From the NCBI GenBank assembly GCA_963701445.1, contig CAVPAM010000003.1:1-64000 (forward strand): 64,000 nt of DNA, in the 5' to 3' direction. A program made the translations under genes and the position numbers. The notes under the pieces were generated by a model that saw only the letters and a program-made list of their open reading frames with translations, searched no databases and was not told the DNA's origin. The DNA is from CAKZLS01 sp963701445 (GTDB lineage: Bacteria; Pseudomonadota; Alphaproteobacteria; Rhodospirillales; Defluviicoccaceae). Positions 26,313 through 34,049 of this stretch are shown here, piece by piece. The first letter of the stretch is position 1; each line of letters begins with the position of its first letter.

Positions 26313-27977
26313 TTACCGTTCGGCCGACGCCTGTTTCGATCGCGCCTTCAGTTGCAACTGCCAAACATAGTGTGCGTTGCCGGTCTGCCCGAAGTTGCCG
26401 TTCTCGCCGTAGATCGGCACGAGGAGACCGGTATCGTCGCGGATGAGCTTGCCGTTTTCGTCGCGCTTGAAAGCGACCGTCGCGCCGGCGGAGTAATGGC
26501 AACCGACGCAGCTTTCTGTCCCGAACACCTTCGTCCGGTCGGGTGTCACTTTCTCCGTCGGGTCGTCCGCCCAAAAACCCTGCGGAAGCCTGTCGTCCTC
26601 TTCCAGTGGGCCGGCGACCTGCTCTCCGACTTGGAAGTAGGATTCCATGGTCGTGTTGACGAGGTAAACTGGGACGACCCGACCGGGCACCTTGAATTTA
26701 ATGCTCTCGGGCGCGCTGCCCGCGCCACCTGGAAAGGCCGGATATCCCGGTTGGATGGGCCACTGCGTTCCGATCAGTTCGTAGTACTGAAAAGCGGAAC
26801 CCGCCGCTTTCAGGAGCGACCGGACGGATTCGTTGAGCGCCGCCGTCGCCGGAGGAATGGGGACGACCCGGGTGAGTTGAACCGGATTCGTCGTCTTCTT
26901 CTCGTCCCAGGTCGTAAACTTACCGTCGGCATTCGGCGGCGCGTTCATTGGCGGCATGACATTGACGAGCTTGGTCGGCTCGTCCGGATTGTTAAAGTTC
27001 GGCCGCAGCCGTGCTTCCTTGCCGGCGAGGGTTTTCCCCGATTCAAGGTCGTTGGCGATGACGTTGTCCACGTGTTCAAAAGTCGCCCAGATCCAGTTGG
27101 GAGCAGTCTGTGTCAACGCCGTGACGTGCATACCGACCAAACCCATCAGTTGCCTCGAGCGTGTCGTCACCGGCTTTCCGTCGGCGTCGTAGGACGTGCT
27201 TACCACGACCGCTTCCTGGGTAAAGAAGCGCTCCGGGATGTCATTGGGCCCCAGTTGTTTCCACGCGAGCTTGATCCCCATGCTGCCGTGTCTCGGATTG
27301 GCCCCTGTCACGTTCGCCGGGAACAGGATCTGCGTGTTCCGCGTCGCCACAAAATCGATCTGGCCTTCCTGATTGTACAGCTCGTTTTCGACGATGTAGT
27401 CGAACTGCGGTTTGTTCACGAGCGACTGATAACGGACAAAAACTCCGTTCTGGTCCACCAGCGGTCCGGTGAAGGCCTGGACGCTCTCGTGCAGGTCATT
27501 GTGAGGAGAATTGCTCTCATCAAGCATTTTCGAGAAGCGCCAGAGCACCAACTCGTAGTCGGCGAGCTTCTTAACGGCATCCCAAGGCGCGGGCGCGCCG
27601 CCATCGGGAAGATAGATGCTGTCATTGGTTCGCCAGCTCATCCAGACCCGCGGCGCCTCGGTATCCGCTATTGTCTTTTTGCGATCGGGGGTTCCGTCCG
27701 CGTTGGCTGGCCAGTTGAGAGCGATGAAAGCCTGCCACGCAAAAATATCGAACAGGCGCTGAGCTTCCGGCACCTGGGTGTCGCGGTCAAGCTTGCGATC
27801 AGCTTCGACATCAATGTCGTAAGGCAAATCGGGAGACAAGGGTTGAGGGAAATCGAGGGGTGATGCCTTTGGTTCCATTCCGTGGGCGACACTGCCCATG
27901 ACGGCGATAGAGATCACGACGGCGGAGAAAATGGGGGTCAAGACCACCGATTTGTTATTCCCGCGCTCAAATCGCAT
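26313..27977 (-). CDS. Exported single-heme cytochrome c family protein
   Basis: A protein of about 554 residues with a signal peptide (V-V-I-S-I-A-V-M-G-S-V-A-H-G) and a single heme c motif, C-V-G-C-H, near the C-terminus (about residue 495). Most of the protein before it is a large domain with no motif I recognise, containing F-D-I-F-A-W-Q-A-F-I-A-L-N-W-P near the N-terminus, a pattern I associate with bacterial proteins of unknown function that carry a C-terminal heme. It should be periplasmic. The ATG at 27977 is preferred over 28019 because it is nearer to the hydrophobic core. First gene of the minus-strand run leading to the GH31 gene (85 bp gap). A role in electron transfer linked to sugar oxidation is speculative. 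Confidence 0.75.
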   Translation of the reverse strand: MRFERGNNKSVVLTPIFSAVVISIAVMGSVAHGMEPKASPLDFPQPLSPDLPYDIDVEADRKLDRDTQVPEAQRLFDIFAWQAFIALNWPANADGTPDRKKTIADTEAPRVWMSWRTNDSIYLPDGGAPAPWDAVKKLADYELVLWRFSKMLDESNSPHNDLHESVQAFTGPLVDQNGVFVRYQSLVNKPQFDYIVENELYNQEGQIDFVATRNTQILFPANVTGANPRHGSMGIKLAWKQLGPNDIPERFFTQEAVVVSTSYDADGKPVTTRSRQLMGLVGMHVTALTQTAPNWIWATFEHVDNVIANDLESGKTLAGKEARLRPNFNNPDEPTKLVNVMPPMNAPPNADGKFTTWDEKKTTNPVQLTRVVPIPPATAALNESVRSLLKAAGSAFQYYELIGTQWPIQPGYPAFPGGAGSAPESIKFKVPGRVVPVYLVNTTMESYFQVGEQVAGPLEEDDRLPQGFWADDPTEKVTPDRTKVFGTESCVGCHYSAGATVAFKRDENGKLIRDDTGLLVPIYGENGNFGQTGNAHYVWQLQLKARSKQASAER

Positions 27978-28154
27978 GGATTGCTCCCCATTTGTGGCAA
28001 AAACTAACTCAAATAACACCCAAACGTATCACGCTGAGTTTGTAACAGCAACAAAAGACTGGAAAATTTGGTTCAGGCGGGCTGGCGAAAAATCATCATC
28101 CGTCGTCACGAGGATCGAGCAGACGTCCGTGACAAATTCCTCGAGCGTCTTCGG

Positions 28155-28261
28155 CAATCAGATCCGCCGCGTGGTGGACACGGACGGCATTCGCCACCAC
28201 CGGCCGGTCTTCTCCATCAACGAAACCTTCTGGTGGCGCCACCGCGATTGAGCCGGCGAAC
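28155..28261. repeat. 107-bp direct repeat, right copy (orphan LapG 3' end)
   Basis: Repeats the last codons and stop of the LapG-type gene at 22402-22508 with one mismatch. No other part of a LapG gene lies upstream, so it is an orphan duplication. The frame across it stays open from upstream sequence and ends at the same stop, but there is no start or similarity before it. Confidence 0.95.
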
Positions 28262-28631
28262 CGGCGGGCGCCGCCGACCGCCGCCAACGGCATCGGCCGC
28301 GCCGCCCGAACGCTTCGACTTTCCGGCACCTTCTCTACAGCCTCAGGTTACAACCGCCCGCATTCAATTCCCGTCATGGCCCCGGCTCGCGGGCCGCCGC
28401 CACTTTTGTGAGAGTCGAGAAGCCCGCATGGCTAAAAATCAGATGAAACGGCCAAGAAACAGGGCTGCAATGACTTATTATAAGTTGAAAAAATAAAAAT
28501 AAACAGAGCGGCCACCACGCTAGATACAGCAACTTTCCGGTATTTTTGAACGCTCACTTTTCTTCAATACTTGCGAGCCGCCCTGCCCGTGAGTAGTATT
28601 GAAGGGGGATGTAACGCTCTGAGAGGGTGTT
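28262..28631. other. Intergenic region, with one possible 22-residue ORF
   Basis: 370 bp between the right repeat and the second LapG-type gene. It becomes AT-rich after 28480. A 22-codon frame at 28428-28496 (M-A-K-N-Q-M-K-R-P-R) is basic but has no clear ribosome site. The segment 28480-28631 probably holds the promoter for the downstream gene and contains an inverted repeat listed separately. Confidence 0.4.
28562..28604. promoter_or_regulatory. Inverted repeat upstream of second LapG-type gene
   Basis: Perfect 10-bp arms CTTCAATACT and AGTATTGAAG separated by 23 bp, ending 27 bp before the start codon. It could be an operator pair or an mRNA hairpin; no regulator family can be named. Confidence 0.4.
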
Positions 28632-29411
28632 ATGGGCAGTGAGAAAAAGGGAAAACTGTCGCGGCACGGGATGGCGGTGTGCGCCGGCATGTTTTTGGCC
28701 GGCTGGTACGGGGCTGTTCCCCATGCGCATTCGGCCGACGCGGCGGAACTGTCCCAGCGGAGTTTTTGGAATACCCAGGGCGTTGCTTCACGGGACCTTC
28801 GGCCGTTCTGGAAATGGCGGGCGGTGATCCAACGTTACTCTCAAGAAATGGAGCAAAACCGGCGGCGGGAATGCTCACCATCGCTGTTCAACGATTGTCC
28901 GTTTGACGAGTGGCGCCGCTTTCTGAAGGACACGGCGGAGCGCGGCCGGTGGAGCCAGCTTGTCGCGGTCAACGCTTTCATGAACGCCCGGCGCTATGTG
29001 GCCGACGAGCGGAACTGGGGGGTCAGCGATTATTGGGCCACGCCGGGTGAGTTCATGTCCCGGGCCGGGGACTGCGAGGACTTCGCGATCGCCAAGTACC
29101 TCTCGCTGAGGGAGCTTGGCTGGGACGCGGGCGATCTTCGGGTTGTCGTGGTCCGGGATTCGGAACTGAACGTCGCGCACGCCGTGCTCGTGGTCTTTTT
29201 CGGCGGGCGGTCATGGGTTCTCGACAATCAGGCGAGCCGCGTGACCGAAACCGCCGACATCGGTTATTACCGGCCCGTGTTCTCCATCAACGAGACATCA
29301 TGGTGGCAGCATCGGCCTGCCAGCGAGCGGGATGCCGAACGCCCGCCGGCCCTCCTGACCCCCGCCCAAAAGGCGGACGAGACGCCGGCGGGCGCCGATC
29401 CCCGTCTGTAA
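28632..29411 (+). CDS. Second LapG-type transglutaminase-like cysteine protease
   Basis: A 259-residue paralogue of the protease at 21812. A signal peptide (M-A-V-C-A-G-M-F-L-A-G-W, ending near A-H-S-A-D-A-A) precedes the same architecture: W-G-V-S-D-Y-W-A-T-P-G-E-F, catalytic Cys in A-G-D-C-E-D-F-A-I-A-K-Y, His in V-A-H-A-V-L-V, Asp in W-V-L-D-N-Q. It adds about 25 residues at the C-terminus. The ATG has GAGAGGG nearby. The two genes differ throughout, so this is an old paralogue rather than a recent copy. Having two may mean two adhesin substrates, or one specialised regulator. Confidence 0.87.
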   Translation: MGSEKKGKLSRHGMAVCAGMFLAGWYGAVPHAHSADAAELSQRSFWNTQGVASRDLRPFWKWRAVIQRYSQEMEQNRRRECSPSLFNDCPFDEWRRFLKDTAERGRWSQLVAVNAFMNARRYVADERNWGVSDYWATPGEFMSRAGDCEDFAIAKYLSLRELGWDAGDLRVVVVRDSELNVAHAVLVVFFGGRSWVLDNQASRVTETADIGYYRPVFSINETSWWQHRPASERDAERPPALLTPAQKADETPAGADPRL

Positions 29412-29477
29412 CGGGTCGCGAACGCAACGGCGGTCCCGGTTGGCTCAAGCCGCGAAGCCGGAGGTGCAAGGTAGCCG

Positions 29478-30473
29478 TTAGCGGGGAGTTCCCGCCGCGA
29501 CGGCCGCGTCGATGACAACCTGCCCGATTTCGGGCTCGAACTGGCTCCAAACCGGTGTCATCGCGTCACGCCACAGCTGCACGTCCTTTTCCGATGGCGT
29601 GATAATCACCACGCCCTCGCTCTCCGCCACCTTCCGGCGGTCGCTCGCGGCTTGTTCCGCCGCGATCCGGTTGACCTCGACCGTAACCTCGGCGAGGATC
29701 TCGGTCAGTTCCGACCGGATGTCGTCCGGCAGGTCCTCCCAGAAATCCTGGCTGGCGATGACCATGTATCCCTGGAAGCTGTGATCGAGTTCCGTGAAGT
29801 GCTTCTGCAAGGTCTGGATCCGGCGGTTATGGATGTTGGACCAGGAGTTTTCCTGTCCCTCCACCACGCCTTGCTTGATGGCGTCGTAGACCTGGCTGAA
29901 GGGCATGGGAACACCGACCACGCCGATCCGCGCGTATTGTTGCTGGATCACGTCGGACGGCTCTATCCGCATCACCAGACCCTTGGCGTCGGCCGGTACG
30001 GTCAGGGGTTTGTTCGCCGAGATGGCGCGCATGCCGTTGTCCCAATAGGCCAGCCCCTCGATGCCCACGGGCAGCATGGTCTGGAGAAGTTGCTTGCCCA
30101 TGCTGCTCTGTTGAAATCGATGAAGATGCTCCACGTCCGTGAACAGAAACGGGAGGTCGAAAACCTTCAGGACCGGGGCGTAGCTTCTGAACTTGGAGAA
30201 GGATGGCGCCGCCATTTCCACGTCGCCGAACAGCAGCGCCGTGAAAACTTCGTCATCGTTGAATTTGAGGGAACGCGGATAGATCTCGACGCTGACCTTG
30301 CCGGCGAGACGCTCCTCCACGCGCTGTTTGAACATCTCGGCGCCCTTGCCCTTGGGCGTGTTCTCTCCGACCACGTGGGAGAACCGGATGAGGATCGGCT
30401 CGTCCGCCCGCGCCGACACCATCGATAGAGCGAGGAAACAGAGAACGCCGACAAACGCCTTGGCAAACGGCAT
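29478..30473 (-). CDS. TRAP transporter solute-binding protein (DctP family)
   Basis: A 331-residue periplasmic binding protein for a TRAP dicarboxylate-type transporter. The signal peptide (A-F-V-G-V-L-C-F-L-A-L-S-M-V-S-A-R-A) is followed by the family's I-R-F-S-H-V-V, P-K-G-K-G-A-E-M-F, and G-Q-E-N-S-W-S-N-I. An Arg in V-M-R-I-E-P, the usual carboxylate-binding residue, is present. The ligand is unknown but probably an organic acid. It is the fourth gene of the operon on the minus strand and is separated from dctM by a strong hairpin. It differs clearly from the first binding protein at 32586. Confidence 0.92.
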   Translation of the reverse strand: MPFAKAFVGVLCFLALSMVSARADEPILIRFSHVVGENTPKGKGAEMFKQRVEERLAGKVSVEIYPRSLKFNDDEVFTALLFGDVEMAAPSFSKFRSYAPVLKVFDLPFLFTDVEHLHRFQQSSMGKQLLQTMLPVGIEGLAYWDNGMRAISANKPLTVPADAKGLVMRIEPSDVIQQQYARIGVVGVPMPFSQVYDAIKQGVVEGQENSWSNIHNRRIQTLQKHFTELDHSFQGYMVIASQDFWEDLPDDIRSELTEILAEVTVEVNRIAAEQAASDRRKVAESEGVVIITPSEKDVQLWRDAMTPVWSQFEPEIGQVVIDAAVAAGTPR

Positions 30474-30562
30474 GATCTTTACCCCCTCCGGAACTCTCGT
30501 TTCATCGGCTGCTGGTGCCGCGTCCGTCGAAATTGGAGAGCTCTTCGTTATTTTTGAGGAAT

Positions 30563-30584
30563 GGGGAGCCCTCGCGGGCTCCCC
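30563..30584 (-). terminator. Strong stem-loop between dctM and second dctP
   Basis: Perfect 9-bp stem GGGGAGCCC/GGGCTCCCC with loop TCGC, 6 bp beyond the dctM stop. On the minus strand it is followed by an A-rich stretch, not by T residues, so it may act as an mRNA stabiliser or processing site rather than a terminator. Confidence 0.5.
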
Positions 30585-30589
30585 CGACG

Positions 30590-31990
30590 TCATTGGTATC
30601 CCTTGATACTGTCGATCAGTTCCGGCAGGAACAGCGAGATCTGCGGGATGTAGGTAACCAGCACCAGGAAGAACAGAAGCACGCACAGCCACGGAAAGGC
30701 CGCGCGCACGGCCCACACGATATTCCGCCCGGTGATGCCCGCGAGGACAAACAGGTTCAGTCCAACCGGCGGCGTAATCATCCCGATCTCCATGTTCACG
30801 ACCATGATGATGCCAAGGTGGATCGGGTCGATGCCGAGCTTCATGGCGATGGGGAACAGGATCGGCGCCATGATCAGCACGATCGCCGACGGTTCCATGA
30901 AGTTTCCGGCCAGCAGCAGCAGGATGTTGACGACGATCAGGAAGCCCCAGGCCGGCAGGCCCCAGTGGACGATGATTTCGGTGATCTGATGCGGGATCCG
31001 CTCGGTCGTCAGCACGTGGGCGAACAGCATCGCGTTGGCGATGATGAACAGCAGCATGATCGTCACCTTGGAGGCGTCCCGAACCACCCTGCGCACTTCC
31101 GGATCCGCGACCGATTGCGGGATGGCCAGGGCGATCTGCCACGTATTGCGGACAATCATGCTGCCCGTGGATTCCTCGGGCCGGCGCCATACCTCGTGTT
31201 TGAGCGGGCCCATGTCGCGGTAACCGATGACCGCGATCCCGAAGGCGTAGACCGCCGAGACGGCCGCCGCCTCGGTCGGGCTGGCGATGCCGCCGTAGAT
31301 GGAGCCGAGCACGATGACAATCAGCATGATGCCGCCGGTGGCGCTCCACCCCGAGGCGAAGATTTCCTTGAAGCCGGCGAACGGCTGGGCGGGCAGGTTC
31401 TTGTACCGGGCGACGATATAGATGACCACCATCAACAGGGTGCCCATCATGATGCCGGGAATGAAGCCCGCCATGAACATGCGCGCCGCCGACACCTCGG
31501 TCGCCGCGGAGTACACCAGCATGACGATGCTGGGGGGAATGAGAATGCCGAGCGTGCCGGCATTGCCGATGACGCCGGCGGCCATGGTCTGCGGATAGCC
31601 GGCCTTGACCATGCCGACGATGCAGATGGAACCGATGGCGGCCACGGTGGCCGGCGACGAGCCCGACACGGCGGCGAACAGCATGCAGGCCACCACCGAT
31701 GCCATGGCCAGGCCGCCGCGGACGCCACCGACCACCGATATGGCGAACCGGATCAGCCGGCGGGCGACGCCACCCGTCGACAGAAACGCCGACGACAGAA
31801 TGAAGAACGGGATGGCGAGAAGGGTGTAATGCTCGGACACCGCCTCGAACAGCTTGAGCGCGATGGACGCGACCGAGTCGTTGGAGAACAGCATGATCGT
31901 GGCGATGCTGGAAAAGCCCAACGCCACGGCAATGGGCATGCCCATGAACATGAAGGCGAACAGCATGATGAACAAGGCGGCGGTGGTCAT
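30590..31990 (-). CDS. TRAP transporter large permease (DctM family)
   Basis: A 466-residue inner-membrane protein with about 12 hydrophobic segments. Family motifs include G-M-P-I-A-V-A-L-G, the A-A-V-S-G-S-S-P-A-T-V-A-A-I-G block in the first half and N-L-F-V-L-A-G-I-T near the C-terminus. It uses an ion gradient to import the solute brought by the binding protein. It overlaps the dctQ gene by 4 bp, consistent with the two membrane parts being made together. Confidence 0.93.
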   Translation of the reverse strand: MTTAALFIMLFAFMFMGMPIAVALGFSSIATIMLFSNDSVASIALKLFEAVSEHYTLLAIPFFILSSAFLSTGGVARRLIRFAISVVGGVRGGLAMASVVACMLFAAVSGSSPATVAAIGSICIVGMVKAGYPQTMAAGVIGNAGTLGILIPPSIVMLVYSAATEVSAARMFMAGFIPGIMMGTLLMVVIYIVARYKNLPAQPFAGFKEIFASGWSATGGIMLIVIVLGSIYGGIASPTEAAAVSAVYAFGIAVIGYRDMGPLKHEVWRRPEESTGSMIVRNTWQIALAIPQSVADPEVRRVVRDASKVTIMLLFIIANAMLFAHVLTTERIPHQITEIIVHWGLPAWGFLIVVNILLLLAGNFMEPSAIVLIMAPILFPIAMKLGIDPIHLGIIMVVNMEIGMITPPVGLNLFVLAGITGRNIVWAVRAAFPWLCVLLFFLVLVTYIPQISLFLPELIDSIKGYQ

Positions 31991-32544
31991 GGCTTGGAGT
32001 TCCCGGCAATCTGCTCATCCGCCGAAATCGCGACCTCGTCCAGGGCTTCCTTCGCCTCGTCGGCGAGGCGGAAACCGTCCGCGTCACCCTTGAACACCGC
32101 CCAGCCGAGCTGGAGAAAACGGATCGCGAGCAGGACGAATCCGAACAGCAGAATGGAGTGGGCGACATACTTCGGGATCGGGATGTCTTCGAGATGGATC
32201 CCAATCTTGACCATCTTGGCGAGGTAGGTCCAGGCCCCGTCGATGAACACCGCGCAGTAGACAAGACAGAGCGCGATGGCCACCAGCGTGACGATGCGTC
32301 GAGCCCCGGGGGACAACAGCCTGACGATGGCGTCGACCCCGATATGCGAGCCCACCTTGACGCCGTAGGATGCCCCGAACAGCACCAGCCAAGCCGACAT
32401 GTGGAGGGTCAGTTCCTGAACCCACATGAAACCGATGCCGAAACCGTAGCGGAGAACCACTTCGATGAACACAAGGAGGGTCATGGTGACGAGGAGGAGG
32501 GAGATCACTCCCTCCTCCAGGCCGTCAACGATGCGTGCGAGCAT
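31987..32544 (-). CDS. TRAP transporter small permease (DctQ family)
   Basis: A 185-residue protein with four predicted membrane helices, the size of the DctQ subunit that supports DctM. Visible family marks are the T-L-H-M-S-A-W-L-V-L-F-G-A-S-Y region with W-V-Q-E-L just before it and the H-I-G-V-D block. The C-terminal 25 residues are acidic and cytosolic. It lies 41 bp after the first dctP and overlaps dctM. Confidence 0.9.
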   Translation of the reverse strand: MLARIVDGLEEGVISLLLVTMTLLVFIEVVLRYGFGIGFMWVQELTLHMSAWLVLFGASYGVKVGSHIGVDAIVRLLSPGARRIVTLVAIALCLVYCAVFIDGAWTYLAKMVKIGIHLEDIPIPKYVAHSILLFGFVLLAIRFLQLGWAVFKGDADGFRLADEAKEALDEVAISADEQIAGNSKP

Positions 32545-32585
32545 GGCGGCGCTCTATCCCCTGTATTGGGACCAGAAGGCCCGGA

Positions 32586-33578
32586 CTAGCTGCCCGCGTT
32601 GGATGCGACAGCCGCGTCGATGAGATCCTTGCCGATGGCGGTTTCGAACTTCTGCCAAACCGGCTTCATCGCCTCGACCCACTTCTGCCGTTCCTCGTCG
32701 CTCAGCTGGATGATCTCCGAACGGCCGGATTCGGCGATCTTCTGCTTGGCTTCGATGTTGAGGTCGTCGGCGATCTTGTTGCCGTAGGTCAGGGCCTCGT
32801 CGAGAGCGGCCTTCACCTCGGTGCGGATGTCGTCGGGCAGGCCTTTCCAGAACTCGGTCGACGTCACCACCATGTAGTCGAGCAGGCCGTTGTTGGACTC
32901 GGTGATGTAAGGCTGGACCTCGAAGAACTTCTGCGAGTAGATGTTCGACCAGGTGTTTTCCTGGCCGTCGATGGCGTTCGTCTGCAGCAGAATGAACACC
33001 TCGGAGAACGGCTTCTTGACCGCTAGGGCGCCGACCGCCTCGAACTGCGCGGCGAGCACGTCGGAGGCCTGGACGCGGAACTTCAGGCCGTTGGCGTCGG
33101 CGGGAACGCGAAGCGGCTTGTTCGCCGACATCTGCTTCAGGCCGTTATGCAGGTAGCCGAGACCGGTGATGCCCTTGTCTTCCATCGACGTCAGCAGCGC
33201 CAGGCCGCGGTCGCTCTGCTGGAAGCGGTCGACCGCCGCCATGTCCTTGAACAGGAACGGCAGATCGAACAACTGAATGGCCGGCGTGTAGGCTTCAAAC
33301 TTCGACAGCGACGGGGCGGCGAGTTGGACGTCGCCGAGCAGCATCGCCTCCAATACCTTGTTGTCCCCGTAAAGCTGGGAGTTGGGATAGACTTCGACGA
33401 CAACCTTTCCCGGGAGACGTTGCTCGGCAAGTTCCTTGAACTTGGTGGCCATCTGGCCTTTCGGCGTGTTGTCGGCGACGACGTGCGAGAACTTTATGAC
33501 GATCGGGTCCGCGGCGTTCACGATGGGCGCCGCGACAGTCATGGCGGCAAGTACAAGCCCGCTTATGATGATACGCAT
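32586..33578 (-). CDS. TRAP transporter solute-binding protein, first of two
   Basis: A 330-residue periplasmic binding protein that opens the TRAP operon. Signal peptide at residues 1-22 (L-V-L-A-A-M-T-V-A-A-P-I-V-N-A-A). The family blocks are I-K-F-S-H-V-V, P-K-G-Q-M-A-T-K-F, K-F-R-V-Q-A-S (binding Arg) and G-Q-E-N-T-W-S-N-I. The ligand is probably a C4-dicarboxylate or related acid. The divergent gene is the malic enzyme, consistent with a role in dicarboxylate use, but that is only context. Confidence 0.93.
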   Translation of the reverse strand: MRIIISGLVLAAMTVAAPIVNAADPIVIKFSHVVADNTPKGQMATKFKELAEQRLPGKVVVEVYPNSQLYGDNKVLEAMLLGDVQLAAPSLSKFEAYTPAIQLFDLPFLFKDMAAVDRFQQSDRGLALLTSMEDKGITGLGYLHNGLKQMSANKPLRVPADANGLKFRVQASDVLAAQFEAVGALAVKKPFSEVFILLQTNAIDGQENTWSNIYSQKFFEVQPYITESNNGLLDYMVVTSTEFWKGLPDDIRTEVKAALDEALTYGNKIADDLNIEAKQKIAESGRSEIIQLSDEERQKWVEAMKPVWQKFETAIGKDLIDAAVASNAGS

Positions 33579-34049
33579 CCGTATCCTCCCTCTATTATGT
33601 TATGGAAGCCTGGGCTTCCCTGGACGTTACGCTCGATTGAACGAGTCATTCATACGTGCCCGGGAACCACGGCCCCAGACGTTCAGCCTTCACATCGTTT
33701 TTACATGCAAACATTCGGCTATGGAAGCGACGAATGCGAGAAACACAAGAATTTCAGCGAACAACAAGGTTGTGGTGTGGGAAAAACGTAAAGTGGAAAA
33801 GGTGCCAGGACACTCTGGAGCATGCAGCGGTTGAGTAACACGTGATTGCGATAGCGAAACGGTTTTCCCTCCCGGTTTGAATTTGGTGAGACGTGGCCCG
33901 GTATCGGGATGCCGCCTCCAATCGGCACGATTTGAAACTCGTGCCCCGGAGCCGTTCCGGGCGTCGACGCCGGAAGGACTGTCTTGTGGCTTCGCGATCC
34001 GATAAGGTCGATGAAAACAAAGACGATACGGCAACAGAGAGGGACATTC
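33579..34049. other. Divergent intergenic region dctP / maeB
   Basis: 470 bp with no recognised gene; small open frames on both strands lack ribosome sites. It must contain both promoters. A perfect palindrome GGAAGCC-TG-GGCTTCC lies at 33604-33619, just upstream of the dctP start, and is a candidate operator. The remainder is unremarkable. Confidence 0.5.

Noticed and set aside
28155..28251. Orphan LapG fragment as a functional gene
   Set aside because: Only the last 32 codons are present, with no start or catalytic residues; it is a repeat, not a gene.
30515..32227. 570-residue open frame antisense to dctM and dctQ
   Set aside because: Asp/His/Arg-rich shadow of membrane protein codons; no ribosome site or homologous pattern.
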